NCBI GenBank assembly: GCA_011009095.1
Contig: VTPC01002317.1
Span: 1-64,000 of the forward strand
Reading direction: 5' to 3'
DNA from: Ignelater luminosus
Taxonomy: Eukaryota > Arthropoda > Insecta > Coleoptera > Elateridae
DNA: 64,000 nt
Of this stretch, positions 1-11,130 are shown in pieces (position 1 is the stretch's first letter; each line of letters opens with the position of its first letter). Under the pieces are notes generated by a model. That model was given only the letters and a program-made list of their open reading frames with translations, did not search any database and was not told the origin of the DNA. The position numbers were made by a program, and so were the translations under genes.

Positions 1-42
1 GGTGTTTGTACTGGGTCTTCGTGGAGAAATCCGCCTACATAG
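1..42 (+). CDS. 3' end of an upstream alpha-1,3-fucosyltransferase copy (partial)
   Basis: The window opens inside the final exon of a gene. The first 39 bases read GVCTGSSWRNPPT and end in TAG at 40-42. The last codons of the two complete fucosyltransferases downstream read GICTEGSWRNKTR and GICTGNLLRNNTR, so this is the tail of a third tandem copy whose body lies before the window. Only 13 codons are visible. The reading frame, the stop position and the Gly-Ile/Val-Cys-Thr motif all match. The identification depends on these short matches and on the tandem position. Confidence 0.8.
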   Translation, partial: GVCTGSSWRNPPT

Positions 43-1744
43 GCATACTTTTTTTATTAGACATAATTGTAATTATAGATTGTTGCAACTGTAAAATAAT
101 ACTTATAAAAATAAAATAAGAAATAATATTAACACTATTGGTTAAATATCGGATATCTCTAATTATGATTATTAAAAACAACAAAGGAATTCAAAATACT
201 TTATAACTACTTAAAACTTCATAAAGTCAAGCTACGATTCAATTGCCCCAAATTACGTTTCTTTTGTCCTCTGAGCATAGGGTCATCCACGGCATTTCTT
301 GTAACCAATCCAGGCAATACGAATCGCATGCGCCTGTTAAAATAGTAAACGCACGACGTGCTTCTTTTATTAGCTATTACATATTATCCAACTAAAATTT
401 TTCTATATTCTCTTGTCACTTGTCTCACTAACGTTTTCTTATAAAATAAAATTTTAACTGAGGGTGCATGGCTAATATATGCTAAGACGTAGACGTGACT
501 TATAACATAATTTTTTATAGATGCCACGACTAGTCGTAAAAAAGCAATATTTTAAAATGTTTATTTATCCAAAGTGTTTATAAATGTTTCTGGATCCAGT
601 AGGCTGTGAAATCATGCTTTGGCGTCTTTTGATAAACAAAATACGGATTAGAGTGTTTGTCACGTTACACGCATTGTATCGTTGCTATGATGGTTGCCTA
701 ATCTTATGTTTTTTAAGAATTAATAACTTAAAATTAGTTGTTAATAACCTACAACTTTAGTCTTGAAAAAGACTTTCCTACAATAAGTGCAATTAGAGTG
801 AAAAAGTGTGGAACAATACAACAAGTCTCAGCACAAGATTAACTAAATTGCTAAATGCAGGACAATGACATATGCAATTGATAAAATTTTCCTGGTAGAC
901 CGAGTCGCCTATGACCCAAAAGGATTTCCTTATACGCCGGTTCAAAGTCCAATGGAGAACTCCTAGAGCTGCTGCGGAGCCCCCCATGGGCCAGTCAAAA
1001 AACATTTTCCTTGCTGGCATAAACAGAAAGCAATATAAGTGAGTCAGGTCAGTGATTCAGATGAATAATACACTTAGCGGCCGTTAGTAGTATCCGTATT
1101 GATGTTAACATTTATACTACGAGGCAAAAATTGTAGAGTGCCGCAGGCTGTGGCCGATCTTTAGAAAGTGAGGTGAGGTAAGACGGAAGTACGCTTAGGC
1201 GGCACGTATTCTTGATTGAGTACTGTTTATTTTGAACTATAATTCATAATAATTTCAAGATCAGAAAATGTGATAAAAAACATACCTTACAATTTTAAAA
1301 ACCCACTCTATGTTTTGTCCCTTTTCACCTTTTTAAGAGATAGATAGATTCAAGTCTCTTCTTAGCTGGTAGTTTTGACGTCAATATTTCTTCCAAATTT
1401 CACGGTTCCAACTTTTTCTCTATATATCCTCGTGGTTTCCAATTAAAAAAAGGATAGTTATAGAAAACAGAACAATTATAAATTATTACTATCCTTTATT
1501 CCAAATCTGTCCGAACGGTCAAAATTATCATGTGTGATAAAATTAAAAAAGTCCTAGATATTTTAGTAATTTTGACTGTGCAGTTGCAATTCGATTTCCA
1601 AAGTCCGTAAATAATAATATGCTGTGGAAGGTAAGTTATCCTATACGTTACCCTTTAACAAGTTCGATCACAAATGCCGGCTAATACCGAGAAAATAAAC
1701 TTTGTGAGATCATTTTTAATGATTAGCGTTCAGGCCGTCCAAAT
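43..1744. other. intergenic DNA between fucosyltransferase copies 0 and 1
   Basis: This stretch is AT-rich and no coding region can be supported. An ATAAAATAAG run near 110 could serve as a poly(A) signal for the upstream copy. It contains the dispersed repeat at 570-724. A minus-strand open frame at 793-1020 has no recognisable motif and is probably chance. Confidence 0.5.
570..724. repeat. dispersed repeat R2, copy 1
   Basis: This segment aligns along its length with 22068-22236 inside intron 2 of fucosyltransferase copy 2. Shared blocks include CAAAGTGTTTATAAA at the left, GTTTGTCACGTTACACGCAT in the middle and AATCTTATGTT at the right. No terminal inverted repeats or coding region are visible, so its class is unknown. 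It could be a transposon fragment, or part of the DNA duplicated along with the gene array. Confidence 0.65.
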
Positions 1745-2122
1745 GGGGTCACCATACCAGAAAGGGTCGATAAATTTATGAAATGATAATCGACGATCGA
1801 CGAGTGACCAAGTGCGAGATAGCTGAGGCTGTGGGATCTCAAGCGAACGGGTACTCAACATTTTGCATGAATATCTGGGAATGCGGAAGCTCTCTGTCAG
1901 ATGAGTGCCGCATTTGCTTTCTGTCGACAACACACGCGATCGTCTGACCATGGATTCACTACAACACACCAGAGACCAAGAAATTGCTCGGTGGTAGAGA
2001 TTTGGGTCGAATGAGGAGTTCATCGCTGAAACAGAGGCTTATTTTGAGGGCTTCCAGAAATCATATTGGAATATAGTTGGACAAAATGTATACAGCTTAA
2101 AGGAGATTATGTTGAGAAATAA
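1745..2122 (+). pseudogene. mariner transposase remnant, catalytic core deleted
   Basis: Three-frame reading of the + strand gives a broken mariner-family transposase. An N-terminal helix-turn-helix part (DDRRVTKCEIAEAVG, then LNILHEYLGMRKLSVRWVPH) runs into NTRDRLTMDSLQ. The sequence then jumps to the C-terminal part (FIAETEAYFEGF, TKCIQLKGDYVEK, stop at 2120-2122). The central block holding the catalytic Asp residues of the D,D34D domain is missing, and several frameshifts and stops are present. The copy cannot be active. Terminal inverted repeats were not found by eye. Attribution to mariner is confident from the motif order; the subfamily is not resolved. Confidence 0.8.
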
Positions 2123-3476
2123 AATGTGTTTTGCCGACAAATGTTGTGTTTTCTTGCCCCTCGTATGTCTATATGTTCCACATTATTAGAGACTCCATGA
2201 CTGGTTTTATCTGCATTAAGTTCGAAGCTATATTTTTGAAGAACTCGATTCTACACTTTCACATTACGCTTGATCTTTACAAGTTCGCATACAACACAAG
2301 ACAGAAATCAAGACTGTAAGCGACAGAAATAAAATTTGTAAGAATACTAAATTTAAAAATACAAAAAATAAGAAATGAAGTGATAAGGGAGAAACTAGAA
2401 CTAATAGAACGAGAAACTAGAAAAACAGAAGCTCAGTTGGTTCAGACATCTTATAAGAATGGAAAGTGTTAAAAATGTTCATCCTATGAATGTTCACTAG
2501 AAGTCCGTCAGTCAGAAATTGGACGTCCAGTAGACGCTCATCCGCCAAAATCTGTACCTCCAGTGGACGTCCTGTGAACGACCGTGTGCTATATGCGTTA
2601 TTGCCTCTAAGAGCTCTAAGCTATTAAAATGTGAGATGTCATTAAAATATTTCCTAGCTTGCTTAACAATCAAAAATAAATTTTTATTGTTTCAGATAAT
2701 AATTTATTGTTTGAATGAGTAAATCCTACTTGTGTACGGATCTAACCTTTAAATCAATATTTTTATTATTTACTCTTTCAGGTGCAAAAACAAATAAGTA
2801 TTACACACAATAATTATTGTTTGGAAATACAAAAGTAACTTTAAATCTATTATTTTAACAGTAATAGCTTCAATTCATATTAAATATAATAAATATGATG
2901 TCTATATGAAATCTAAATTTAAGAAAGTATATCAAAATTAATTTCCCATTTTTATAATGAATTGTGTCGAAACTACTAGGCAATAACAAATTACCATTAA
3001 GTATTACTATTAAAGAAGTCTATTGTTAATTCGCACTAACAAGAACATAAAGAAATTATACATAAAAATAGTCGATAGTTAGATGGATAAAACAACGACA
3101 TATACCACTTCCTACCCAAACAAACTAGGCCTTATCACTATACACTGGCCTTATTATGCCTATGGCTATGGTAGGCATTACACAATTTTAACTTTTTATC
3201 GGTTCTTCTTCTGATAAATGAAACCCTTATTTATTTGAACTTCTGTATTCACCGAGTATTTAACAAAAAGTTAGGTAAGTAGGTTTTCACCTTATTTTAT
3301 TCTAACAAAACACCATAATTGATTAGAAAAACAATATTCGTTAATACTTTATCTTTATCAAAATAGCAAAATATAGCATTGCGTCAAACGCACGAGTTGA
3401 AATATATCACTTTACGTGTATTTCTACTTGTTTGGTTTAATAATATTTTTAAAGTTTCAGATAATGAATTTGTAAA
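2123..3476. other. intergenic DNA and 5' region of fucosyltransferase copy 1
   Basis: No gene is supported here. Inverted GGACGTCC-type words lie near 2520-2570. From about 3220 to 3476 the sequence resembles the region upstream of copy 2 (about 15930-16192), including the words GCGTCAAAC and ACTTTACGTG. In both copies AAAGTTTCAG lies just before the coding region (ending at 3460 and 16176). This looks like a 3' splice site, which would imply an untranslated leader exon further upstream. Confidence 0.5.
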
Positions 3477-6400
3477 ATGTCTACAATACAAGTACTATTC
3501 CTGTGCGTACTTCTCTGTGGAACAACAATATTTTTAATTCTTTTCATAAATCAACGACACTCTTGGTCATATTTATATTCACTTGGTAATAAAGCAGCAA
3601 ATAAATCAAAGCAGAAACCGTGGTATTTCAAAAGCGGCACAGCATTTCCACACCCAATTAATGGAACGCCAAAATTATTTCCGGAACAGATGGGAGGGGA
3701 TCGTATAACTGAGCAACTGATGTACCTTCCAGGAAATTACAGTGGTGTGTGTAGTTTGTTTTCAGAAACATTCTTAATACGAGCTGTTTGACACTATGCT
3801 AAATTTTGTGGAAATTTTATAAAAGAATTTTTACAAAGATTTCTTTGGAAATTTTTGGTACGTTGTTGTAGCGAGTTGTATGCATAATTGTTTACAAAAT
3901 TTTGATGTGGGCGTGCGTAGTAGCAATCTATTTACAGCTGTTTGCGGTAACCTTTAATAAACCTTCAATGCGACTCGTAAACATAACCTCAAATAATAGG
4001 AAAGCAAGCAGACGTGCAAAAGATTCTTTTGCAACGACCGAAAATTTTAAAAAAATTAATTTGTACAGAATTTTATAGAAAATTTAGCATAGTGTCAACC
4101 AGTTCTAAATTGATAACAATTTTCAATTTGTATTATAGATGCCAATTCGCCACAAAAAGTAATATTAGTTGCTAATGGCTTACAAGTTTGGCATCAAGAA
4201 GTGGGCTCGGTAGCTTTTCAGGAATGTCCAGTTAGCCGATGTACACTTACTGAAAACAGAAAGATGTATAAGAAAGCAGATGCTCTACTGTATAAAGATT
4301 ATTTTGTGCGTCCTCCAGCACATCGACCATCTCAACAAGTTTGGATCTTATATTTACTGGAATGTCCATACCACACGTCGGTATTTAATTATCTTAATGT
4401 TTTTAATTGGACAGCTACATATCGTTGGGATAGTGATTTGGTTGCCCCATATGAAAAATGGGTTTATTATGATCCTAAGGTAAATTGAGAATTTATAGTT
4501 TAAAATAAGATTAATCTCGTACCAATATTTAGTATCAGATATCTATTAATACCCAAAAATTTCAGATACTGTCGGTCCCAAAAAACAGGCTTTTATCTAA
4601 AAGTATTAAAATTTTTTATCACGCTGTAAATCTCTTTTAACTTTTGATGTAGGTACACCTTATGTAAGTTCTTTGTTCCTGTTTAATGGTTTAACCCAAG
4701 TCACACCAACGTCTCAGAAGTACAACTCGTGTATCTAAACCAAAGGCGCTAGTAACTAACAGAATGTCAATTATCTTTTGGTTTAAGGATCTCCAAGTCT
4801 ATATCTAAACAAGAGAGAATCAAGTAAAACAGAAATAATAAATTTGAAAATTTACTCTCACAGCATTGAAAGCTGTATTTTACACCCATCACCATACTAG
4901 CAGGCTAGCATTGTTTGAGCAATCAGTTAAAATTACCTACGAATAAAGTGACAAAATCGTGTTTCGTATTCTAAAGCCACTTCTTTTCAAGCTTGATCCT
5001 ACATTCTCTAGGTAATTGACCAAACAGTATTTTCTCATGAAATCTTGTCTGTTTGATTTAACATTCACGATGTAAAATATTGAAAGAGTGTAGTACATTT
5101 AATAGAAAATTGACTTTTGTGATCTAACTAAAAATGTATATAAATAGAATAAAGTAGTAGAACAATGGATAAGGATAGTTTATTACAGTCAATTTCTTAA
5201 AATGCATCAAAAAAACATAATTTGCACCTAGAAAAAGACAAATAATATCACCTGGTGATAGCCCAAAATGCCTTTCGATTGGTTACTGATTTGTTTCGAA
5301 ATAATACCAAATAACATTATATCTATTATATTCTATTTATTTACCTTTCCAAAGGTTTGTCTAACGGTGATAATATCCATCACTAATACCCTTTATACAG
5401 GATGTTTTTAAATTGCATAGAACAATTATGAGGATGTTAGTATACGGCAAAAAAGAAGACGAAGACCTAGATAGAATGTTTTTTGAAAACACTTCCCTGC
5501 GGAGCGCTAGGTTTTCGTCTTATTTGTTACCGTAGAATAACGTTCTTGTATTTGGTTCCATGCAATTTAGGAACGCGCCGTCAATATATTTGTATTGGCT
5601 GACCCCGCCGCCAAATGGAAACGAGCACTCTAAAATTGAACTAGCTAGTTGCGCGGCTTCCAAATTGCTGAGAAATAAGGTCCAGCATTTCTACAACTGC
5701 AAGCTGTTTGCAACCTTATGTATGTATGCATTGCAGGAGACTTGAAGTAGAAGGTTTTGCAGAGCAGTTTCATTCAATGTACTAATCGGAATCAGACCAT
5801 TAGCAAAAGTTCCCTAACTTCAATCTTTTAGATTTTTTCGGTTACCCTAAGATTTCTGAACCTGACGATAGGTTCTGAAGGAACTAAGTAGGGCGTATTC
5901 AAAAGACTTTTTTTTTAGTCTTTTTCTAACACTGTTATAGAAAAATTTCGACTACTGACATATGCATGAACAGCTACTGAAACACTCTCAGAGCTGTCAA
6001 CAGACTTGAGGTATATCTATTTAGAGGGGGTCGTTAGGTAATACTTTTAACTCAACTTAGTTGGTTATTACTCGGAGAAGTACGAATTTGAAGCAAAATA
6101 TGTTTAAAACCCTTTTTTTTTTGTAAAAAATTTTATTAACTTTAGTTTTTGTATATATATAGCTATCTTTGCCGAAAAGTTGGAAAAAAGACAAGAAATT
6201 GTAAAAAATTAATTTTTGCCCTTTCCACGCCCTAGAAGGCGATATACCAATTTCGTGGGTAATGAGGAACTTGGCGCCAGGCCTAAAACAGTTTACAAGA
6301 ATTTTTTATGAAATCTTTAAATTTCTTTTTTTGTGTATGAACAATTTATAATTGATCAAAATTTGGCACGCTTCTGATCGCTGTCAAAATGAGAAAACGC

Positions 6401-8899
6401 GCTGCCGATAAGTATGTCGGTGCACACTTCTATTTGTCATCAGTTACTTTTTTTACTTCCTTCTAGAGTTGTACACAAAAATAGAAGGAACGTTACAACA
6501 TCTTCGTTGATATTGCTTTGCGGCATATCAACCAATTAAAGCAATGATATAACAAATAGTTCTTATTTGTTCTCACCTTTTTCTTCAGTTTCTGTATTAT
6601 AAACTTTGTGAGAGCTCATGTCTTAACAAAAATCTTCACTTTATCAAAGGTCGATAATCATCAGATCAACTAATTATACCAAATGTCACTGCTCCAGCAA
6701 ATATCGTTTTGAGTCAAGCACCTACTTTGAGATACCTATGCTCACTAAAAGTGTAAAAACAAGGTGAAGTAGCCTTCATATTCGCCGTTGCAAAACGTAA
6801 TGAAACATTCATCTCGCCGTTGATGAAGTATTTAGGTACTTAATTTAATTCGATTAAATCGATTAAGCGATGCTAACTGTAGACTTATTTTCATTGAAGT
6901 TGGTGCACATGGTAAACAGACTGACGGAGTGAACTTTCAAAACTCACAATTGTACAAATGAATGCAAAAAGGGGGACTGAATATCCCCGCTGAGAAATGC
7001 TTATCAAATTCCGATCTTAAGGCACCTTCTGTTTTTATAGGTGATGAAGCATACCTTTTATTGAGCAACCTAATGAAACCGTACGCAGAAAAAATTTAAA
7101 TGAAGCTATTTAACAAGAGACTGTCGCGAGTGCGTAAAATTGTTGAATGTAGTTTTAGAATTTTAACAATGAAATGGAGAATATTCTGCAAAAGCTATTG
7201 AAATATATCCTGATACTGCTGATGCGATTATCAAAACTGTTTGGATTCAATACTCTAATTGACAGGCAAAACATAACGAATGACATTTCGGAGGATACAA
7301 CAACCCAAAGTCTGCTCTCTGATATTCAAGTATCCAAAAGAAACAATTGTTCGACAGCAGAGGCTGCTTTAGTGAGGAATACATATAAAGAATACTTTCT
7401 TAGACCTCAATAAATACTGTGCCGTTCTTATATAAAACTGTGGCGCTAATACCGGATTGCAGCAAATATGCTGCAAAGGTTATCCATGTAAAATAAAATA
7501 GTTTCAAAGTATAAGTAATCAGCTGTACCACAAAAATAAAAAAGTTTAATAAATCTAATATAATTTCTTCTGCCTACCTGTAACTCCACATTTAGCAGCA
7601 ACCTCTGCCCAACAAGTCTCTAAAACATATCCGTTGTGATGGGATTTGTGACGTTGGTCCCATATTGGAGATTAATTGTTTTTTATGCATAATATTGCTA
7701 CAACCAAGACAGCTATATTGTATGTACAGTGTGACCAATTTATCTTGCTACATGCAAGTAGGCAACGCATATGGCAACTGACCGAGTCTCATATGTCACT
7801 TTTGTTTTTTAAATTTCTTTAAATAACTAAAGATCAAAATTGTACAAGAGAAGATGTCATTTTAGGTAATGTAAGGTAGATAATTATTAAATAGTATGTA
7901 TGAAGAAATTCGTTTAAAAATTGAAAACTATACCCATGATATGCGAAGTGTATTGCTTACCTACTTGTAGTACCCTAAGGTGAGCACACTGTATAAATAC
8001 TAAAGTTCAAATTGCACAAAATAGCTCAATGAGAAGTTTCAGTTCTCGCTTCTCTATACTATACCAAATACTCACCATAAGCTTTCCTGATCAAGGTAAA
8101 ATCAAAGTATATCTTGGAAGATGACAAAACCTCAAGTATGTCTTAAGTTTATTTCTTCTCTCACCCTTCTTCGCATCTAATTCTAAGACAAGAATAAGAC
8201 TTTCCTAACTTTTATTTATGTTTTGTTTAAAGTCTTGATTAAAAGCCCAACATAATCTCTATGTTTTAATTCTGTCATTTGTATCTGCAGGTAACCCAAA
8301 AACACCAAGAAAGAAATTACGCTGCAAATAAAACCAAGAAAGTAGCATGGTTTGTATCGAACTGTAACGCATGGAATAAACGCTTAGAATACGCGCGAGA
8401 ATTGCAAAAATATATTTCGGTAGACATTTATGGTGCTTGTGGTACGTTAGGATGTCCACGACAAGACTCAACGTGCTTTCAGTTATTAGATCGTGATTAT
8501 AAATTTTATTTGGCTTTTGAAAACTCCAATTGCGGTGATTATATTACAGAAAAATTTTATGTAAATAGTCTTCAGTACAATGTGATACCAATAGTGATGG
8601 GAGCCAGACCAGAAGATTACACAAGGAGTGCTCCTTTAGGCTCATTCATTCATGTGGACAACTTTGATAGGCCTCAAGAACTTGCCGAATATCTTCACAT
8701 ACTTGATAAAGATGATGAATTATATAACACGTACTTTCGATGGAAAGGTACGGGAGAGTTTATCAATACATACTTTTGGTGTCGACTTTGTGGTATGCTA
8801 CATGCCCCACTTCAACATAAATATTACAAAAACATAAATAGTTGGTGGCGTGGACAGGGTATTTGTACTGAAGGTTCGTGGAGAAATAAAACTAGATAA
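3477..8899 (+). CDS. alpha-1,3-fucosyltransferase (GT10), tandem copy 1
   Basis: The predicted enzyme transfers fucose from GDP-fucose to glycans in the Golgi. Exons are 3477-3744, 4139-4479 and 8291-8899. All junctions are GT/AG and in frame, giving about 405 residues. It is a type II membrane protein: a short cytoplasmic end, one hydrophobic anchor at about residues 5-24, a stem, then the catalytic domain. The N-terminal half contains FNWTATYRWDSD. The donor-binding half contains YLAFENSNCGDYITEKFY, the hallmark of family GT10. Cys residues cluster near the C-terminus (WCRLCGMLH). The length and short stem fit insect FucTC better than FucTA, but paralogue assignment needs a tree. No inactivating change is seen. 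The start was chosen because ATG 3477 opens the membrane anchor and is conserved in copy 2. Confidence 0.9.
3788..4098. mobile_element. MITE in intron 1 of fucosyltransferase copy 1
   Basis: Intron 1 is 394 bases here but only 63 bases in copy 2. The extra DNA begins TTGACACTATGCTAAATTTT and ends with its reverse complement (AAAATTTAGCATAGTGTCAA), so about 20 bp at each end are inverted repeats. The flanks ACGAGCTGT and ACCAGTTCT match at 6 of 9 positions and may be an old 8-9 bp target duplication, which would suggest a hAT-type origin. It has no coding capacity. Confidence 0.75.
4480..6844. other. intron 2 of fucosyltransferase copy 1, left part
   Basis: This is intronic DNA. The first 150 bases, a block near 5260-5340 and a block at 6590-6740 align with intron 2 of copy 2 (16880-17020, 18330-18410 and 22440-22580). 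The intron was therefore duplicated with the gene. A short inverted repeat (AGACGAAGACCTAG against CTAGGTTTTCGTCT) lies at about 5455-5523. The open frame at 5560-5745 shows no known motif. Confidence 0.55.
6845..7440 (+). pseudogene. PIF/Harbinger transposase remnant (DDE_4 type) in intron 2
   Basis: Conceptual reading across frames recovers the C-terminal half of a Harbinger-type nuclease. It includes IFIEVGAHGKQTDGV, FIGDEAYLLLSNLMKPY, LSRVRKIVECSFRIL and IEIYPDTADAIIKTVW. In this family the order is an Asp-bearing strand, GDEAY/F-PL, and RxxxRR.VE.aFG.L. Stops (for example TAA directly after the NLMKPYAEK block) and frameshifts show that it is dead. Copy 2 of the fucosyltransferase lacks this DNA, so the insertion came after the duplication or was lost from the other copy. 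The element ends and the 3 bp target duplication typical of Harbinger were not located. Confidence 0.75.
7725..7993. mobile_element. Tc1/mariner-type MITE with CAGTGTG ends
   Basis: The left end TACAGTGTGACCA and the right end TGAGCACACTGTA are inverted repeats. The similarity continues inward for about 50 bp (CAAGTAGG on the left against CCTACTTG on the right). TA dinucleotides flank both ends, as expected for Tc1/mariner insertion. The 269 bp element has no open frame. It lies in intron 2 of fucosyltransferase copy 1 and is absent from copy 2. Confidence 0.7.
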
Positions 8900-10586
8900 G
8901 TGCAATAATCTAATTAGTAAATGTACAGTGCGGTTCTTTTAAGTGGAATAATGGAAATAAAATCGATAATGAACTGTTTGGAAAATCGCTGGGACATGTA
9001 ATGCGATTTAAATTGCACCCCACCTTTTAAACTGATATTAATATTTTTTCGGTTGTATTAGACAAAGTGATGACGTCATTGACATTTTTTAATGGCAACG
9101 TAGCATTTTTTTCATATTCTGTTAATAGTTCTAGAAGTCCAGCTTTTAGTAACATAGAATTTGTCATAATTGTATAACAAAAACCCTTATGTAGATACTA
9201 TTTCAAAGTAACAAACAAAAAAGAAAAAAAAAAGCTAAAGGTAATACATAATACATTGCATTGTTTGATATATAGTTGCTGTGGAAAAAACAGAAGTCAT
9301 TATTATTGTTCTGTCTAATTTATTTTATAAATCAGTCAACTCATACAATTTGTTTTTGTATCTTTAAGTTAATAAACAGTGTTTAAGTATAAAAGATTTG
9401 TCTCTGTCTATCATAATCAAGTTCTTCTCCCAAGAAACCCAAAGTTGTTATTGTTGTGGAATAACAGATAATTTTATTTTTTTACTCAATTGTGTACAGT
9501 AGCTACCTTAACTCTTAACAGTTGAATTTTGATTAAATGGCAATTGTCCTGATAATTGTGATTGTTTTCACTGAGGCTGGTGGCTTTTTGATAAGTTTTT
9601 GTAATATCTTTTTAGTATGTTCTAGTTTTCACTTTTGGTGTACATTTTCGATTTTAAATAAAAGTTAAATTTTCTTTTCTTATTAAATATAAGCATGGTA
9701 AATATTAATCTATATATACTCGTATTTGTAGGTATTTACCTAATTAATTGTTAGTTATCTACTTTCGGTGAACATAAACGTCCTTTGAGAATTCTACTTT
9801 TCATGACGGTGTAGACCCGGTATATCGTCAACTTTTAATTTTTCTTTAAAGATTTCTTTTAACATAATATTAATTACCAGTTTAGATTTTCCCTATCTAC
9901 TATAATTAATATTCAATCAATTAGTGACATATTTCCAACTATTATTCTTTATGTGGTGGGTACGTGTTTATCGGCTCGTTTCGATAGAGGTCTATTGTTC
10001 TTCTTAATTTGTACTTTTAGAAAATTTGATAATAAATTAAAGTTAAACATTGGTTTTGGTTGTTTTAATAAACTAAACTGCTTTTCTTTAAGATAACAGT
10101 ATGAGCGTTCAAAGCTGCTACGAACAGCACACTTGAGCGTTAAATGTGATATTTCTTAAAATCTTTCTCAACGAAATTTCGTGATATTTTGACATGACCG
10201 TAAAGAGAAGACAAAATACTGTCTAATTCCACCACACAAAATATAGGTTGCCCTTCAAAACATTTTCGTTGATGTCCCAGCCTAAAACTATAACGTCAAA
10301 ACTAAAATTGAAGAACATCGAATTGTGGCAAATATTTAGACATCAAACTTTCGTTAATAACCTTTTTTGATATAATAAAAGTTCCAGCATCAATGTTCCT
10401 TACTTTCTATTCACACTGTATAATGATAACTTATGTTATAGTATTAACATTGTATTTCTTCCCACGTTTTGATTGTACCTTATACGATTCTTTATACAAA
10501 ATGTTTTGCAATTGTCTGGTGGCAAAATATCATTCGGGTATTGGAGAAAAACCATGGCCTACAGTTAATCGTGAGACAAAGTACCG
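8900..10586. other. 3' flank of fucosyltransferase copy 1
   Basis: This region contains the probable 3' untranslated region and then AT-rich intergenic DNA. AATAAA occurs at 8956-8961 and, followed by a T/G-rich tract, at 9371-9376. No coding region is supported. The open frame starting at 10393 runs into the foldback element and is not considered a gene. Confidence 0.5.
9371..9376 (+). terminator. candidate poly(A) signal for fucosyltransferase copy 1
   Basis: AATAAA lies 472 bases after the stop codon and is followed within about 30 bases by a T/G-rich run (TTGTCTCTGTCT), the usual arrangement. A nearer AATAAA at 8956 is an alternative. Confidence 0.4.
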
Positions 10587-11130
10587 ACACCAAACAAAGG
10601 ACAATCGCAAATTGGGCTCATTAACAATTTTCTCCCCGCTAGAGGTGCTGTTATTCGACATTAAATTTGACAAGTTTAAAAGTCAGTTTATAGGTTTGAG
10701 GTTATTAAAATTTATATTTTAGGAAAAGGTAATTATCATTGCCTTGTTGTGTATTATTTTTTATTCTTTGCAAAGCAAGTGTGTTTTCTATTTCCTCGGT
10801 GTCATCTTAATCACTTTCACAATTATTTTTTATAAATTGTTATAAGACAGATTTCGTAGAGGTTGCGCAATCGTGTTTAATAAATCGAGTAAACTCGAAT
10901 ACCTCCTGTCATGCAAATCTGTATGATCAGAGCAGATACATGAGTTAAGTTTTTGAATCCGTGTTGAATGCACAACAAGTAAATTACCTTTTTGCTAAAA
11001 TTTAAATTTTAATAACCTTAATTCTATGAACTGATGTTTAAACTTGTCAAATTTAAAGTGGAACAACAGTGCCCCTAGCGGAGAAAAAATCGTTATTGAG
11101 CTCAATTTACGATAGGCTTTCATATGGTGT
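10587..11130. mobile_element. foldback element with about 150 bp inverted arms
   Basis: The left arm (about 10587-10735) and the right arm (about 10981-11130) are reverse complements with scattered mismatches. For example, CGCTAGAGGTGCTGTTATTC on the left matches the inverted GAACAACAGTGCCCCTAGCG on the right. Another pair is AATTTGACAAGTTTAAA against TTTAAACTTGTCAAATT. About 245 bases separate the arms. No transposase is present. Open frames within it follow from the repeat and are not genes. Confidence 0.75.

Noticed and set aside
10393-10722. 109-codon open frame
   Set aside because: Its second half is one arm of the foldback element and the first half has no domain. No splice partners were found.
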